A DNA stretch of 64,000 bases, from NCBI RefSeq assembly GCF_024346715.1, contig NZ_AP024852.1:2046001-2110000 (forward strand), written 5' to 3'. Below are positions 63,949 to 64,000 of this stretch, piece after piece (within the stretch, counting starts at the first letter, position 1; each line of letters begins with the position of its first letter). A program made the position numbers and the translations under genes. The DNA is from Photobacterium swingsii. Lineage in GTDB: Bacteria; Pseudomonadota; Gammaproteobacteria; Enterobacterales; Vibrionaceae. The notes beneath the pieces were generated by a model that was given only the letters and a program-made list of their open reading frames with translations, searched no databases and had not been told where the DNA came from.

Positions 63949-64000
63949 GACATTACACTATAATAATCGCTAAACCTCTTGCCTTTTTACCGCTCTGAAT

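Overview
The window is a stretch of gammaproteobacterial chromosome, most likely from Vibrionaceae and probably Photobacterium. The reasons are moderate AT-richness, enteric/Vibrio-type synteny (prc-proQ-msrC-letA-letB-rsmF, qmcA-nfeD), very close similarity to Escherichia coli housekeeping proteins (YbiT, LpxL, RsmF, YajD, LetB), a fused MobB-MoeA protein, and lineage-restricted families (DUF3581, DUF2760). Species was not tested by any search. I see no rRNA, tRNA, CRISPR array, phage or intact insertion sequence. Nearly all the DNA is ordinary coding sequence.

Layout. 0-1.8 kb: a secreted DUF4344 metallopeptidase and an outer-membrane barrel. 1.9-6.4 kb: a leftward propionate (methylcitrate) operon, GntR regulator-prpB-prpC-prpD, with a candidate operator. 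6.7-10.8 kb: a secreted two-repeat protein, then prc, proQ and msrC. 10.8-18.3 kb: an ABC exporter and a ~167 bp dispersed repeat, then the lipid-transport pair letA-letB and rsmF. 18.6-20.8 kb: azoR, yajD and an esterase. 21.1-22.7 kb: polyhydroxyalkanoate granule proteins (two phasins and a PHA_gran_rgn protein). 22.8-25.5 kb: an LRAT-like protein, an MltD-like transglycosylase and small membrane proteins.

25.6-34.2 kb is the most coherent module. A Cache-type sensor kinase and a sigma-54 activator diverge from tupA-tupB-tupC (tungstate uptake), mobA and mobB-moeA. A well-spaced sigma-54 promoter lies before tupA, and a 17 bp perfect inverted repeat sits in the divergent spacer. I infer a two-component, sigma-54-controlled system that links oxyanion uptake to molybdo/tungsto-pterin cofactor maturation.

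34.8-42.2 kb: a DUF3581 protein, an OmpR/EnvZ-type pair, a GlcNAc-type PTS permease, a Gfo/Idh/MocA oxidoreductase, pgpB and lpxL. Upstream of lpxL, on the minus strand, a sigma-54-like promoter is followed about 130 nt later by a terminator with no ORF between. This is a candidate unreported small RNA. 43.2-48.8 kb: a membrane-anchored DUF2760 protein with KIVEVEK-type repeats, followed by two unusual Hsp70 proteins; this is a chaperone system of unknown job. 49-52.5 kb: a small HTH protein, an ABC-2 transporter, a 98-aa protein and a 55-aa zinc-ribbon protein. 53-58 kb: alsT, qmcA-nfeD, a secreted ParB-like protein and yaiI. 58-60 kb: a second copy of the dispersed repeat and ybiT, whose leader holds a 17-codon ORF and an intrinsic terminator (possible attenuation). 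60-64 kb: a PEP-CTERM protein, anmK and a long-form glyceraldehyde-3-phosphate dehydrogenase.
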